NCBI GenBank assembly: GCA_934373375.1
Contig: CAKROP010000151.1
Location: forward strand, 1-5,753
Direction of reading: 5' to 3'
DNA: 5,753 nt
Origin: an uncultured Anaerosacchariphilus sp.
GTDB lineage: Bacteria > Bacillota > Clostridia > Lachnospirales > Lachnospiraceae
Below, piece by piece: positions 1 to 5,753 of this stretch. The notes under the pieces are model-generated. The model had not been told where the DNA came from, made no database searches, and saw only the letters and a list, made by a program, of their open reading frames with translations. The position numbers were made by a program, and so were the translations under genes. Positions within the stretch are counted from its first letter, which is position 1. Each line of letters starts with the position of its first letter.

Positions 1-2
1 TT

Positions 3-14
3 CCGCCCCGGCGG
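3..14. repeat. GC-rich inverted repeat at the left edge, downstream of the methyltransferase gene
   Basis: CCGCC (3-7) and GGCGG (10-14) are perfect inverted arms around two bases, 15 bases past the methyltransferase stop. A hairpin of about four pairs with a 4-base loop is possible. In the direction of transcription only AA follows before the window ends, so whether this is the base of an operon terminator cannot be judged here. The remaining bases 15-28 show nothing recognisable. Confidence 0.2.
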
Positions 15-28
15 CCCGAACCTTCTGC

Positions 29-814
29 CTATCTTCTCTGTCTGTATGCTTCGTACATCAAAATCGCCGACGCCACGCCCGCGTTCAGGGACTCCAGCTG
101 TCCCTCCATTGGAATCCGAATCAGCGTATCCGCCTTTTCCGTCAGCTCCTCTGTGAGCCCGTTTCCCTCGTTTCCGATGAGGAAGGCCGTGCCGCTCTGG
201 TAGTTCTCCTGGTCATAGAAGTTTGCACCCTTCAGGTGTGCTGCGTAGGAGCGGATTCCATGCTTTTTCAATACTTCCACTGTCTGGCACAGGTCTTCTG
301 TATACAGGGTCGGAACCCGATATACGGAACCCATCGTAGATCGAATCGTCTTCGGATTATACAGATCCACACATCCCTTGCTCAGGATCACGCCGGTCAC
401 GCCCGCGCCCTCTGCAGTCCTGAGAATTGTTCCCAGATTGCCGGGATCCTGCAGGTTCTCAAGTAAAAGCAACAGCGGCTTTTCCGCCTTCAAAAGTGCA
501 TCAAGCGAGCTTTCCTGCTGCCGCACGATACAGAGTACGCCCTGGGGCGTCTGGGTATCGCTGACGGTCTTGAATACATGGTCGTCCAGAATCTCATAAT
601 CCGGCTTTTCCGCCTGAATCCGTCTGGTAAGCGCTTCTTTATGCTTTTCATAGAAGCTTTCTGAAAAATAGACTTTCTCAAGCCGCTCCTTTGGGGCCTC
701 CCGGAACATTTTCGGACCCTCTACAAGAAATACGCCCCGCTCGTCCCGGAGTTTTCTTTTTTTATTCAACTGAACCAGCAGTTTTACCTGCTGGTTCGCT
801 GTACTTGTTATCAT
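29..814 (-). CDS. SpoU/TrmH-family RNA 2'-O-methyltransferase
   Basis: This is a complete 261-residue SPOUT-class enzyme that would transfer a methyl group from S-adenosylmethionine to a ribose 2'-OH in rRNA or tRNA. The N-terminal part (about 1-100) is basic and resembles the SpoU substrate-binding domain (RGVFLVEG at 26-33, TQTPQGVLCIV at 88-98). The C-terminal knot domain has the three family motifs: motif 1, ENLQDPGNLGTILRTAEGAG (119-138), with N120 and R132; motif 2, LIGNEGNGLTEE (212-223); and motif 3, IPMEGQLESLNAGVASAI (234-251). Length fits the family (about 240-270). The family is secure, the target is not. It could match B. subtilis YsgA (reported to modify the 23S rRNA A-loop), RlmB or a tsnR-like enzyme, so no symbol is given. 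The ATG at 814 follows the pfkA stop by 14 bases, with AGGAG overlapping that stop. Translation is probably coupled to pfkA and expression is probably from the same mRNA. Confidence 0.93.
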   Translation of the reverse strand: MITSTANQQVKLLVQLNKKRKLRDERGVFLVEGPKMFREAPKERLEKVYFSESFYEKHKEALTRRIQAEKPDYEILDDHVFKTVSDTQTPQGVLCIVRQQESSLDALLKAEKPLLLLLENLQDPGNLGTILRTAEGAGVTGVILSKGCVDLYNPKTIRSTMGSVYRVPTLYTEDLCQTVEVLKKHGIRSYAAHLKGANFYDQENYQSGTAFLIGNEGNGLTEELTEKADTLIRIPMEGQLESLNAGVASAILMYEAYRQRR

Positions 815-825
815 ATAGTTAATAT

Positions 826-830
826 CTCCT
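826..830 (-). promoter_or_regulatory. Ribosome binding site of the methyltransferase, overlapping the pfkA stop codon
   Basis: The minus strand reads TTAGGAGATATT: the pfkA stop TAG (831-829) shares its last two bases with the AGGAG core. The gap to the ATG at 814 is 11 bases, slightly longer than the other two sites. Ribosomes finishing pfkA would end on this site, which suggests translational coupling. Confidence 0.7.
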
Positions 831-1809
831 AACAGTGCTTGGACAGGTCTTTTGCCACCTGATACTGGTACGGATCGATGCCCTTTACCATGGCAAGCGC
901 CTCGTCGATATCGAAATCCTGGAAACGCCCGTGCTGGTAGCCTACTACGCGGTTGGTCTTGCCCTCGCAGAGCAGGTCTGCTGCCATGGCTCCCATCATG
1001 GATGCGTAGACACGATCTTTACAGGTGGGGCTTCCGCCTCGCTGCATGTGGCCCAGAATGGTGGCTCTGGTCTCGATGCCGGTGGCCGCTTCAATGCGGC
1101 GGGCCATACTGGTGGAATGTCCGACGCCCTCGGCGTTTACGATGATGTGATGCTTTTTGCCGCGCTTCCGGTTGGCGATAATGTTGTTGATGATCTTCTG
1201 CTCGTCGTAGTCGTAATTCTCCGGAAGCAGAATATCCTCAGCGCCGTTGGCGATGCCGCACCACAGGGCGATATAGCCTGCGTTACGTCCCATAACCTCG
1301 ATGATGCTGCAGCGCTCATGGGATGTAGAGGTATCACGTACCTTGTCAATGGCTTCCATGGCTGTATTAACTGCTGTATCGAAGCCGATGGTGTACTCGG
1401 TACAGGAGATATCCAGGTCGATGGTACCCGGCACGCCGATGGTATTGATGCCTAAGGCCGCCAGCTTCTGGGCTCCACGGAAGGAACCGTCTCCGCCGAT
1501 GACTACGATGCCGTCGATGCCGTGCTTCCGGCAGATCTCTGCGCCGCGCTTCTGGCCTTCCTCGGTCATGAATTCCTTACAGCGGGAAGTGAACAGCATT
1601 GTACCGCCGCGCTCAATGGTGTTGGATACATCATTTGCGGACATATCTATAATCTCTTCGTCCAGAAGTCCTGTATAGCCTTTGAGAATTCCTTTTACCT
1701 GTTTGCCGTTTACCAGTGCCTTACGTACTACAGCGCGGACTGCCGCGTTCATACCCGGCGCATCGCCGCCGCTTGTCAGTACTCCGATGGTTTTAATCTC
1801 TTTTGCCAT
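829..1809 (-). CDS. pfkA: ATP-dependent 6-phosphofructokinase
   Basis: This is a complete 326-residue group A phosphofructokinase that phosphorylates fructose 6-phosphate to fructose 1,6-bisphosphate, the committed step of glycolysis. The nucleotide loop LTSGGDAPGMNAA is at 11-23. GGDGS at 105-109 has Gly at 108, and PGTID at 127-131 has Gly at 128; both glycines mark ATP rather than pyrophosphate as donor. D131 is the expected catalytic base. Sugar-phosphate contacts are R166, M173-G174-R175, E227, R248, H254 and R257. Effector-site basics R25, R29, R158, R216 and K218, plus E191, are present, so allosteric control of the Geobacillus type is plausible. The oddity is Leu at 132, where E. coli and Geobacillus enzymes have Asn (TIDND here reads TIDLD). 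Length matches the family (about 320). The start has AGGAGG seven bases upstream. The gene lies between dnaE and the methyltransferase; its TAG stop overlaps the next gene's ribosome binding site. Confidence 0.97.
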   Translation of the reverse strand: MAKEIKTIGVLTSGGDAPGMNAAVRAVVRKALVNGKQVKGILKGYTGLLDEEIIDMSANDVSNTIERGGTMLFTSRCKEFMTEEGQKRGAEICRKHGIDGIVVIGGDGSFRGAQKLAALGINTIGVPGTIDLDISCTEYTIGFDTAVNTAMEAIDKVRDTSTSHERCSIIEVMGRNAGYIALWCGIANGAEDILLPENYDYDEQKIINNIIANRKRGKKHHIIVNAEGVGHSTSMARRIEAATGIETRATILGHMQRGGSPTCKDRVYASMMGAMAADLLCEGKTNRVVGYQHGRFQDFDIDEALAMVKGIDPYQYQVAKDLSKHC

Positions 1810-1816
1810 AATGATT

Positions 1817-1822
1817 CCTCCT
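1817..1822 (-). promoter_or_regulatory. Ribosome binding site of pfkA
   Basis: The minus strand reads AGGAGG (within GAGGAGGAAT), seven bases before the pfkA ATG at 1809. It is a full-consensus site of the kind expected for a highly translated glycolytic gene and supports the chosen start. Confidence 0.88.
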
Positions 1823-1829
1823 CGCGTCC

Positions 1830-1852
1830 GTCCGGGTTCTCATCTCCTGGAC
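1830..1852 (-). other. Hairpin in the leader ahead of the pfkA ribosome binding site
   Basis: Read on the minus strand, GTCCAGG (1852-1846) and CCCGGAC (1836-1830) can pair over seven positions with a single A-C mismatch, around a 9-base loop. The stem ends seven bases before the AGGAGG region. It has no following T run, so it is not a rho-independent terminator. It could be a modest mRNA-stability or translation element, or chance. Confidence 0.35.
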
Positions 1853-1868
1853 TGTTACTGCCAATCAT

Positions 1869-1877
1869 TTTATAACA
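1869..1877 (-). promoter_or_regulatory. Possible extended -10 promoter element upstream of pfkA
   Basis: In the dnaE-pfkA spacer the minus strand reads TGTTATAAA, which fits an extended -10 (TGn plus TATAAA, 5 of 6 matches to TATAAT). No good -35 exists: with a 17-base spacer the hexamer would be AGTAAA, a poor match to TTGACA. An extended -10 can work without a strong -35. If real, transcription would begin near 1862 and give pfkA a leader of roughly 50 bases that includes the hairpin at 1830-1852. This is weak evidence, since AT-rich hexamers occur by chance. Confidence 0.3.
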
Positions 1878-1892
1878 TCCTTGAATGTGATT

Positions 1893-4800
1893 TTACTTCA
1901 TCCGCCTTATATTTTCAATACGTTTCTCTACAACTTTTACATTTCCTTTACCGAAACTTTTTTCCAATTTTCCAATCAATTCCGGATCTGCGTTTACATT
2001 TCGTCCTGCGGGAAGACGCTTCACGCTCTTCTCTGCCGCCGCGTAAAGCACCACCGGATCTTTTCCGTCGCTGTCGGCAAGCATCGTCAGCAGCTCCTGC
2101 TCCCGTTCCAGACAGGCCGCCTGATTCGGGAACTGAATCCACAGTTCTTTTCTGCCTGCGTCAAAAGGAATGATCCGGTCGCAGATAAGCTTACCCGCCC
2201 GGTCGTCGCCCACGTCCGCATGACCGCTGATGAAGATCTTCGCATCCTCCTGCAAACCTTCCGCGCTTCGCTCATACACATTCGGAAATACGACTACTTC
2301 CACCGTACCCAGCAGATCCTCGATCTGCAGGAAGGCCATGACCTTATTGTTCTTGGTGTATTTGATGGTTTTGCCGGTAATCATGCCGCCGATGACGACG
2401 GATTCCCCGTCATGCACCTTCACAGCTCCGCTCTCCTCATCCAGGGCGAAATCTGTGGTCACCGCTGTGATGTTTTTCTTCCAGCGGTCCATATATTCCT
2501 CCAGCGGATGGCCGCTGACATAGACGCCCAGCACCTCTTTTTCAAAGGAAAGCTTCAGCTCCTTGGGGTACTCGTCCACATCGGGAAGTTTCGTCTGGAA
2601 GCTCTCCTTTTCCTCCTCGCCCACCAGGTCAAAAAGGGAAAGCTGACCGGTCATCATAGTCTTCTGGCTCTGGGCCACGCCATCCATGATCCCTGCGTAG
2701 GCTATCATAAACTGCTGCCGGTTGCCGCCGAGGCTGTCTAAAGCGCCCGCCTTGATCAGGTTCTCCACCACACGCTTATTCACGTCCTTGCCGCCCATGC
2801 GCTCAATGAAATCTGTCAGGCTCTTAAAACGTCCGCCAAGCTTCCGCTCCTCAATGATGGATTCCACCACCGGACGGCCAATGCTCTTGATCGCGCATAG
2901 CGCAAAACGGATCGCGCCGTCAGACACGGAAAAACGGGCCTCCCCCTCGTTGATATCCGGGGGCAGAATATCGATGCCCATCTGGCGGCAGGTCAGGATG
3001 TATTCGGATACCTTTCCCGAGTTATCAATGACAGAGGTCATCAATGCCGCCATGAATTCCACCGGATAATAATATTTCAGCCAGGCCGTCTGATAGGCCA
3101 CCACCGCGTAAGCCGCCGCGTGGGACTTGTTGAAGGCATACTTGGCAAAATCAATCATTTCATCATAAATCTTCTGGGCTGTCTGCTCAGGAATGCCGTT
3201 TGCGATACAGCCCGGCACGCCCTCCTCCGGATTTCCGAAGACGAAATTCTGCCGTTCCTTCTCCATGACAGAAGCCTTTTTCTTGGACATGGCACGGCGC
3301 ACCAGGTCGCTTCGTCCCAGAGTATAGCCTGCCAGCTTCTGTACGATCTGCATAACCTGCTCCTGGTAGACAATGCAGCCGTAAGTGGGCTTTAAGATCT
3401 CCTCCAGCTGAGGGCAGTCGTAGGTGATGCTCTCCGGGTGATCCTTACCCTTGATGTACTGGGGAATGAAGTCCATGGGTCCCGGACGGTACAGGGAAAT
3501 TCCGGCAATGACGTCCTCCATGCTCTTTGGCTTCAGCTCCTTCATGAATCCCTTCATGCCGCTGCTTTCCAGCTGGAACACACCGTCGGTCTTACCGGTT
3601 CCAAGGGAAGCGTAAACCGCCGGGTCGTCATAATCTATTTTATCAATGTCTATCGTCTGTCCGGTTCGCTCGGATGCCATACGGGCCGCGTCCTGAATGA
3701 CCGTCAGGGTACGCAGTCCCAGAAAATCCATTTTCAGAAGGCCCAGCTCTTCCAGGGTAGTCATGACAAACTGAGTGGTGATAGAACCGTCGGAGGCCCG
3801 GGACAGGGGTACATATTCGTCCACGGATTTCTGGCTGATGACGACACCCGCCGCATGCATGGATGTGTGTCTCGGAAGTCCCTCCAGGCGCATGGACATG
3901 TCGATGAGCTCCTGCACCTGCGGGTCATTTTCGTAGCTCTTTCGAAGCTCCGGGTTCATTTTCAAGGCTTTTTCCAGGGTGATATTCAGCTCCTGGGGCA
4001 CCATTTTCGCGATGGAATCCACAAAATTGTACGGCAAATCCATAACACGGCCCACGTCCCGGATGACACCCCGGGCCGCCATGGTACCAAAGGTCACGAT
4101 CTGTACCACCCGGTCCTTGCCGTATTTGCGGACCACATAGTCGATGACCTCCTGCCGGCGCTCGAAGCAGAAATCCACGTCGATATCAGGCATGGACACA
4201 CGCTCCGGATTCAGGAAGCGCTCGAACAGCAGCTGGTAGCGCATGGGGTCGATGTTGGTGATTCCCATGGTATAGGAAACGATGCTTCCAGCTGCGGATC
4301 CTCGTCCCGGTCCCACCGCGATGCCGTGCTCTCTGGCATAATGAATGAAGTCCCAGACAATCAGGAAATAATCCACGTAGCCCATTTTCTGAATGACGCC
4401 AAGCTCGTAGGTCAGACGGTCACGCATGGTGCCGTCATCGTCCGGATAGCGCTCGGCCAGGCCGTCGAAGCACAGCTTGTTCAGGTATTCCCAGGAAGTG
4501 TAGCCTTCCGGCACATCATATTTCGGCAGCTTGGTGACGCCAAACTCGATCTCTACATTGCAGCGCTCAGCGATTTTAGCGGTGTTCTCCAGCGCTTCCT
4601 TCGCATACGGAAATAAGGCCTCCATCTCCTCGGGGGATTTCACGTAATATTGGCCGCCCTCGTAACGCATCCGGTCCTCGTCCGCCAGCTTTTTGCCGGT
4701 CTGGATACAGAGCAGGATGTCGTGGGGCTTCACGTCCCGGGCATAGGTATAGTGACAGTCGTTGGTGGCTACCAACGGAATATTCAGCTCCTGGCTCATG

Positions 4801-5375
4801 CGAAGCAGCGCCTGATTGACCGACTTCTGCTCGGGAATGCCGTGATCCTGCAGCTCCAGGAAATAATTGCCTTTTCCGAAAACTGCTTCATACTTTAATG
4901 CGGATTTTTTTGCTTCGTCGTAGAGTCCCTTCTGGATGTACCGGGGTACTTCGCCTGCCAGGCAGGCAGACAGGGCGATGATTCCCTCGTGGAACTCCTG
5001 CAGTACCTCCATGTCCACACGGGGCTTATAATAGAAGCCTTCCACGTAACCCCGGGACACGATTTTCATCAGGTTGGCGTAGCCCTGGTTGTTCTCGGCC
5101 AACAGAACCAGATGGTAGTAACGGTCGTCGCCGCCGGTGGTCTCCTTGTCGAAGCGGGAATTGGGGGCCACATAGACCTCGCAGCCCAGGATGGGCTTGA
5201 TGCCTTCTGCCCGGGCCGCCCGGTAGAAGTCGATGACGCCGAACATGGCTCCGTGGTCGGTGATGGCCGCGGCGGTCATGCCCAGCTTCTTCACCTGGGC
5301 CACATATTCTTTTATCTTATTGGACCCGTCCAGAAGGCTGTATTCTGTATGGGTGTGTAGATGTACGAATGACAT
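1893..5375 (-). CDS. dnaE: DNA polymerase III alpha subunit, DnaE type, with intact PHP domain
   Basis: This is a complete 1160-residue C-family replicative polymerase that extends DNA 5' to 3' at the fork. An N-terminal PHP domain (about 1-280) starts HLHTHTEYS and keeps a full set of likely metal ligands: H7, H9, D16, H41, E66, H88, C138, D206 and H208. The polymerase core carries PGRGSAAGS (356-364), the catalytic pair D397 and D399 in PDIDVDF (396-402), and the third aspartate D550 in KMDFLGLRTLT, equivalent to E. coli D401, D403 and D555. A helix-hairpin-helix region spans about 862-885 (VNKRVVENLIKAGALDSLG). QLSLF at 911-915 is a textbook beta-clamp binding pentapeptide. An OB fold follows at about 990-1070, then a C-terminal domain. 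The ATG at 5375 is preceded by AAGGAG with a 5-base gap. Firmicutes of this kind usually also carry PolC, so this may be the second (lagging-strand or primer-extending) polymerase; the window cannot show that. The stop is TAA, 83 bases before pfkA. Confidence 0.97.
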   Translation of the reverse strand: MSFVHLHTHTEYSLLDGSNKIKEYVAQVKKLGMTAAAITDHGAMFGVIDFYRAARAEGIKPILGCEVYVAPNSRFDKETTGGDDRYYHLVLLAENNQGYANLMKIVSRGYVEGFYYKPRVDMEVLQEFHEGIIALSACLAGEVPRYIQKGLYDEAKKSALKYEAVFGKGNYFLELQDHGIPEQKSVNQALLRMSQELNIPLVATNDCHYTYARDVKPHDILLCIQTGKKLADEDRMRYEGGQYYVKSPEEMEALFPYAKEALENTAKIAERCNVEIEFGVTKLPKYDVPEGYTSWEYLNKLCFDGLAERYPDDDGTMRDRLTYELGVIQKMGYVDYFLIVWDFIHYAREHGIAVGPGRGSAAGSIVSYTMGITNIDPMRYQLLFERFLNPERVSMPDIDVDFCFERRQEVIDYVVRKYGKDRVVQIVTFGTMAARGVIRDVGRVMDLPYNFVDSIAKMVPQELNITLEKALKMNPELRKSYENDPQVQELIDMSMRLEGLPRHTSMHAAGVVISQKSVDEYVPLSRASDGSITTQFVMTTLEELGLLKMDFLGLRTLTVIQDAARMASERTGQTIDIDKIDYDDPAVYASLGTGKTDGVFQLESSGMKGFMKELKPKSMEDVIAGISLYRPGPMDFIPQYIKGKDHPESITYDCPQLEEILKPTYGCIVYQEQVMQIVQKLAGYTLGRSDLVRRAMSKKKASVMEKERQNFVFGNPEEGVPGCIANGIPEQTAQKIYDEMIDFAKYAFNKSHAAAYAVVAYQTAWLKYYYPVEFMAALMTSVIDNSGKVSEYILTCRQMGIDILPPDINEGEARFSVSDGAIRFALCAIKSIGRPVVESIIEERKLGGRFKSLTDFIERMGGKDVNKRVVENLIKAGALDSLGGNRQQFMIAYAGIMDGVAQSQKTMMTGQLSLFDLVGEEEKESFQTKLPDVDEYPKELKLSFEKEVLGVYVSGHPLEEYMDRWKKNITAVTTDFALDEESGAVKVHDGESVVIGGMITGKTIKYTKNNKVMAFLQIEDLLGTVEVVVFPNVYERSAEGLQEDAKIFISGHADVGDDRAGKLICDRIIPFDAGRKELWIQFPNQAACLEREQELLTMLADSDGKDPVVLYAAAEKSVKRLPAGRNVNADPELIGKLEKSFGKGNVKVVEKRIENIRRMK

Positions 5376-5380
5376 GAAGT

Positions 5381-5386
5381 CTCCTT
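5381..5386 (-). promoter_or_regulatory. Ribosome binding site of dnaE
   Basis: The minus strand reads AAGGAG, followed by five bases (ACTTC) and then the dnaE ATG at 5375. It is a near-perfect Shine-Dalgarno match at a normal distance. It fixes the start of dnaE at the methionine directly before the PHP domain's HLHTH motif. Confidence 0.85.
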
Positions 5387-5396
5387 ATATGATGTC

Positions 5397-5439
5397 TTAC
5401 AGCCGCCCTGTCTGACGGCCTTTCTGTCTCTGTCTGTAA
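5397..5439. repeat. Inverted repeat TTACAG-N31-CTGTAA with internal CTGTCT repeats, coaBC-dnaE spacer
   Basis: The spacer has perfect 6-base arms TTACAG (5397-5402) and CTGTAA (5434-5439). Between and overlapping them are three copies of CTGTCT (5408-5413, 5424-5429, 5430-5435, the last two in tandem) and a small GCCG/CGGC pairing (5402-5405 with 5416-5419). There is no T run, so it is not a standard terminator. The structure is visible but its function is unknown, and the pairing is weak because of the long loop. Confidence 0.35.
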
Positions 5440-5450
5440 ATGGATATGTC

Positions 5451-5753
5451 TTAAGCCTGGACGTTTGCTCCCAGTTTTTTACAAATCTCGTTTAGGATCT
5501 CATGCGCTGTTTCTTCCTTAGATAACAGCGGCAGCTCTCGCTCCCCGTCCTTCGTCAACACGGTCACGCAGTTGGTATCGCCGCCAAAGCCCGCGCCTGC
5601 CTTTCTGAGACTGTTGGCGCAGATGAGATCACAGTTCTTGTTTTCCAGCTTCTTCTTCGCGTTGGCAAGCAGGTCCTCAGTCTCCATGGCGAAGCCGCAG
5701 AGCACCTGGCCCTCCCGCTTATGCTCGCCCAGATATTTCAGGATGTCCTGGGT
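5451..5753 (-). CDS. coaBC: CoaBC, C-terminal part of the phosphopantothenoylcysteine synthetase (CoaB) domain; 5' end outside window
   Basis: This is the last 100 codons of a bifunctional phosphopantothenoylcysteine decarboxylase/phosphopantothenate-cysteine ligase, which makes 4'-phosphopantetheine on the way to coenzyme A in the cytoplasm. The reading frame is open to the right edge, so the CoaC flavoprotein domain and most of CoaB lie outside. Counting from the edge, residues 20-25 read GFAMET (E. coli Dfp has GFAAET). A lysine-rich stretch KKKLENKN at 33-40 leads into CDLICAN at 41-47, matching the conserved ligase segment that ends in DLICAN. GFGGDTN at 55-61 matches the GF..D.N motif. 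The frame ends at TAA (5453-5451) after a short basic helix, as expected for the family's natural C-terminus. A GTG at 5705 could be mistaken for a start, but the homology runs through it, so it is internal. The gene points at dnaE, 75 bases downstream, with no clear terminator between. Identity is strong; only the partial state limits it. Confidence 0.93.
   Translation of the reverse strand, partial: TQDILKYLGEHKREGQVLCGFAMETEDLLANAKKKLENKNCDLICANSLRKAGAGFGGDTNCVTVLTKDGERELPLLSKEETAHEILNEICKKLGANVQA

Noticed and set aside
35..46. 12-base exact match TCTCTGTCTGTA also present at 5427-5438
   Set aside because: It is a low-complexity CT/GT-rich word. One copy is inside the coding end of the methyltransferase and the other is in the coaBC-dnaE spacer. 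With only two copies and no shared flanks, chance is the simpler explanation.
835..1455. Plus-strand open frame of 206 codons, antisense to pfkA
   Set aside because: Its low-complexity GHDAV-rich composition is typical of reverse-complemented coding DNA, and it sits opposite conserved pfkA motifs.
1636..1638. Ala58 of PfkA at the position of E. coli effector-site Arg54
   Set aside because: The Geobacillus enzyme also appears to lack arginine at this position (and likewise has Arg in place of E. coli Lys211), so this looks like normal Firmicutes-type variation rather than loss of allostery.
1881..2741. Plus-strand open frame of 286 codons, antisense to the dnaE C-terminal region
   Set aside because: It is a shadow frame: no family motif, no convincing ribosome binding site, and entirely opposite well-supported dnaE sequence apart from its first bases in the spacer.
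3438..4616. Plus-strand open frame of 392 codons, antisense to dnaE
   Set aside because: It begins at a GTG with no Shine-Dalgarno upstream, shows no recognisable motif, is rich in His and Val as expected from the complement of dnaE codons, and lies fully opposite the conserved polymerase core.
5402..5419. GCCG/CGGC stem downstream of coaBC as a rho-independent terminator
   Set aside because: It has only four pairs, a 10-base loop and no T run on the minus strand, so it does not meet the pattern of an intrinsic terminator.
5435..5440. TTTACA on the minus strand as a -35 box for dnaE
   Set aside because: At 17-base spacing the partner hexamer would be CGTCAG, which is not a -10, and no nearby spacing gives a better one.
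1..5753. Search for mobile elements, CRISPR, tRNA/rRNA genes, phage or defence genes
   Set aside because: Nothing of these kinds was seen. The window is almost fully occupied by four housekeeping genes with uniform codon style.

Overview
This window reads as ordinary chromosomal housekeeping DNA from a moderately GC-rich anaerobic Firmicute, most likely a Clostridia/Lachnospiraceae-type bacterium. That placement is an inference from three things: the style of the phosphofructokinase and DnaE proteins, the strong AGGAG-type ribosome binding sites, and the dnaE-pfkA adjacency familiar from Clostridia. Genus cannot be decided from the sequence alone.

All four protein genes lie on the minus strand and are tightly packed. 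In transcription order (right to left) they are: the last 100 codons of coaBC (coenzyme A biosynthesis, cut by the right edge), a 75-base spacer, complete dnaE (1160 aa DNA polymerase III alpha subunit), an 83-base spacer, complete pfkA (326 aa ATP-dependent 6-phosphofructokinase), a 14-base spacer, and a complete SpoU/TrmH-family RNA 2'-O-methyltransferase (261 aa). The last 28 bases at the left edge are noncoding as far as can be seen. There is no strong rho-independent terminator between any of the genes, so they could be one transcription unit. One weak internal promoter (extended -10 type) may lie just upstream of pfkA. No gene-free stretch exceeds 100 bases.

The genes join cofactor synthesis, replication, glycolysis and RNA modification. 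They do not form an evident dedicated system. I found no mobile element, CRISPR array, RNA gene, toxin-antitoxin or defence module. The points most worth a second look are an Asn-to-Leu change inside the otherwise near-invariant TIDND catalytic motif of PfkA, a full PHP metal-ligand set in DnaE that suggests built-in proofreading, the coaBC-dnaE-pfkA co-linearity, and two possible RNA/DNA structures in the spacers. The plus strand carries several long open frames, all judged to be antisense shadows of dnaE and pfkA.
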